A stretch of DNA of 64,000 bases, taken from Bacteroidota bacterium. GTDB taxonomy: Bacteria; Bacteroidota; Bacteroidia; AKYH767-A; 2013-40CM-41-45. The DNA lies in contig QQVM01000022.1 in NCBI GenBank assembly GCA_003389385.1, positions 132,490 to 196,489 of the forward strand, written 5' to 3'. The notes beneath the pieces were generated by a model that saw nothing but the letters and a program-made list of their open reading frames with translations, made no database searches and was not told where the DNA came from. Of this stretch, positions 63,301 to 64,000 are shown in pieces. Made by a program: the position numbers and the translations under genes. Numbering within the stretch: position 1 is the stretch's first letter; the number at the start of each line of letters is the position of its first letter.

Positions 63301-64000
63301 TTAACTTTCGAAAACATTGATTATCACATTTCCCTTTTTCCTTCCGGTGTCAACGTATTCATGAGCCTCAACAATTCGGTCTAAAGGAAATTTTCTGTCA
63401 ATTATGGCTTTCAGCCTGCCTTTTTCATACAGGTTTTTTATTTTTTCCAATTGCTCATGCGACTCAGAAGCATATTCGAAGCCTCCGACAGTTTTATAAA
63501 TTCCGTTCTCCTTTAATAGTGCCTGACATTGCTTTTTATCAGTCTTCCCAACAGCATCAAAGATAAAATCATACTGTACTGACTGTTTAGTGAAATCTTC
63601 CAGGTCGTAAAAGATGACATTTGAAACTCCTAGTTGCTCCATTAAATCTTTTCCCTTTGTACTGCAAACAGCTGTTACTTCTGCGCCATTGAATTTTGCA
63701 ATTTGAACAGCAGCTGTTCCAACAGATCCGGTTGCACCAATAACTAAGACATTTGGAGATTTCATTTCAGATAATCTCACTTTATCAATAAAATAAATTG
63801 CTGTTTGTCCGCCAAAAATTAATGACACAGCTTCATCAAAAGATGCATTCTCGGGCATTAATGATATGTAACTCTTTTCTTTAACCGCTGTGTATTCAGC
63901 ATGTGTTCCAAAATTAAAAGCGGTCATTCCAAAAACCTTATCACCTTTTTTAAATTTTGATACATTGATGCCAACATCTTCTATAACACCGGCGTATACA
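63301..64000 (-). CDS. Quinone oxidoreductase / zinc-type alcohol dehydrogenase-like protein, N-terminus outside window
   Basis: The minus-strand frame stays open to base 64000. The first visible codons (YAGVIEDVGINVSKFKKGDK) are the end of the GroES-like domain, so the start lies beyond the window. An ATG at 63927 is internal. The visible 230 residues contain FGTHAEYTAVKEKSYISLM, the Rossmann motif VLVIGATGSVGTAAVQIAKF, YDFIFDAVGKTDKKQCQALL, and the end HEYVDTGRKKGNVIINVFE. It is a medium-chain NAD(P)H reductase without catalytic zinc, probably acting on quinones or enals. Confidence 0.9.
   Translation of the reverse strand, partial: VYAGVIEDVGINVSKFKKGDKVFGMTAFNFGTHAEYTAVKEKSYISLMPENASFDEAVSLIFGGQTAIYFIDKVRLSEMKSPNVLVIGATGSVGTAAVQIAKFNGAEVTAVCSTKGKDLMEQLGVSNVIFYDLEDFTKQSVQYDFIFDAVGKTDKKQCQALLKENGIYKTVGGFEYASESHEQLEKIKNLYEKGRLKAIIDRKFPLDRIVEAHEYVDTGRKKGNVIINVFES

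Overview
The window reads as chromosomal DNA of a Bacteroidota species, most likely from the Chitinophagales/Sphingobacteriales side. Base composition is moderately AT-rich. Seven secreted proteins and one broken one carry C-terminal type IX secretion (T9SS) sorting domains. Several promoters show the Bacteroidota -7 box TAnnTTTG, lipoproteins are plentiful, and small soil-Bacteroidota families recur (DUF1801, DinB, VOC, AHSA1/SRPBCC). Most genes lie on the minus strand. I see no rRNA, tRNA, CRISPR array, intact insertion sequence or phage gene.

Layout. 0-1.9 kb: the end of preT and complete preA (reductive pyrimidine catabolism). 1.9-3.2 kb: a repeat-bearing intergenic region and a frameshifted methyltransferase. 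3.4-5.35 kb: a sulfur/redox cluster (thioredoxin, DUF6132, two rhodaneses, ArsR repressor) with two near-identical operators. 5.4-12.7 kb: small accessory genes, a T9SS subtilase and a secreted intradiol dioxygenase. 12.9-17.4 kb: two methyltransferases flanked by two decayed genes, then a DNA photolyase. 17.7-27.3 kb: a mixed stretch with a serine hydrolase, outer-membrane barrels, a metal-binding-type lipoprotein, an isoaspartyl peptidase, a ClpP-like protease and an exported pirin. 27.5-32.9 kb: a multi-PAS histidine kinase cut by an in-frame TGA, and a DEAH helicase. 33-34.9 kb: SRPBCC/VOC genes and a lipoprotein pseudogene. 35-38.7 kb: an operon of a photolyase-like protein with two short-chain dehydrogenases. 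38.8-46.2 kb: two T9SS cargo proteins, an SbtA-type bicarbonate transporter, isocitrate dehydrogenase and a divergent LysR regulator. 46.3-54.8 kb: small proteins and two more T9SS cargoes. 54.8-64 kb: katG, a lipoprotein subtilase, DUF4256, a nonsense-interrupted T9SS gene, a DHFR/RibD-like reductase, a subclass B1 metallo-beta-lactamase and a truncated quinone-oxidoreductase-type gene.

Two points stand out. The first is the 3.4-5.35 kb cluster. An ArsR repressor with cysteines placed as in persulfide sensors, two matching palindromic operators and a downstream set of sulfur-transfer and thiol-redox genes form a self-contained putative reactive-sulfur regulon. The second is gene decay. Six loci are interrupted by premature stops and/or single-base frameshifts, and three of them (VOC protein, AHSA1 protein, lipoprotein) appear only when broken frames are joined. 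The large kinase and one T9SS protein each carry a single TGA in an otherwise intact frame.

All functions are read from motifs, family resemblance and gene order. No database search was possible.
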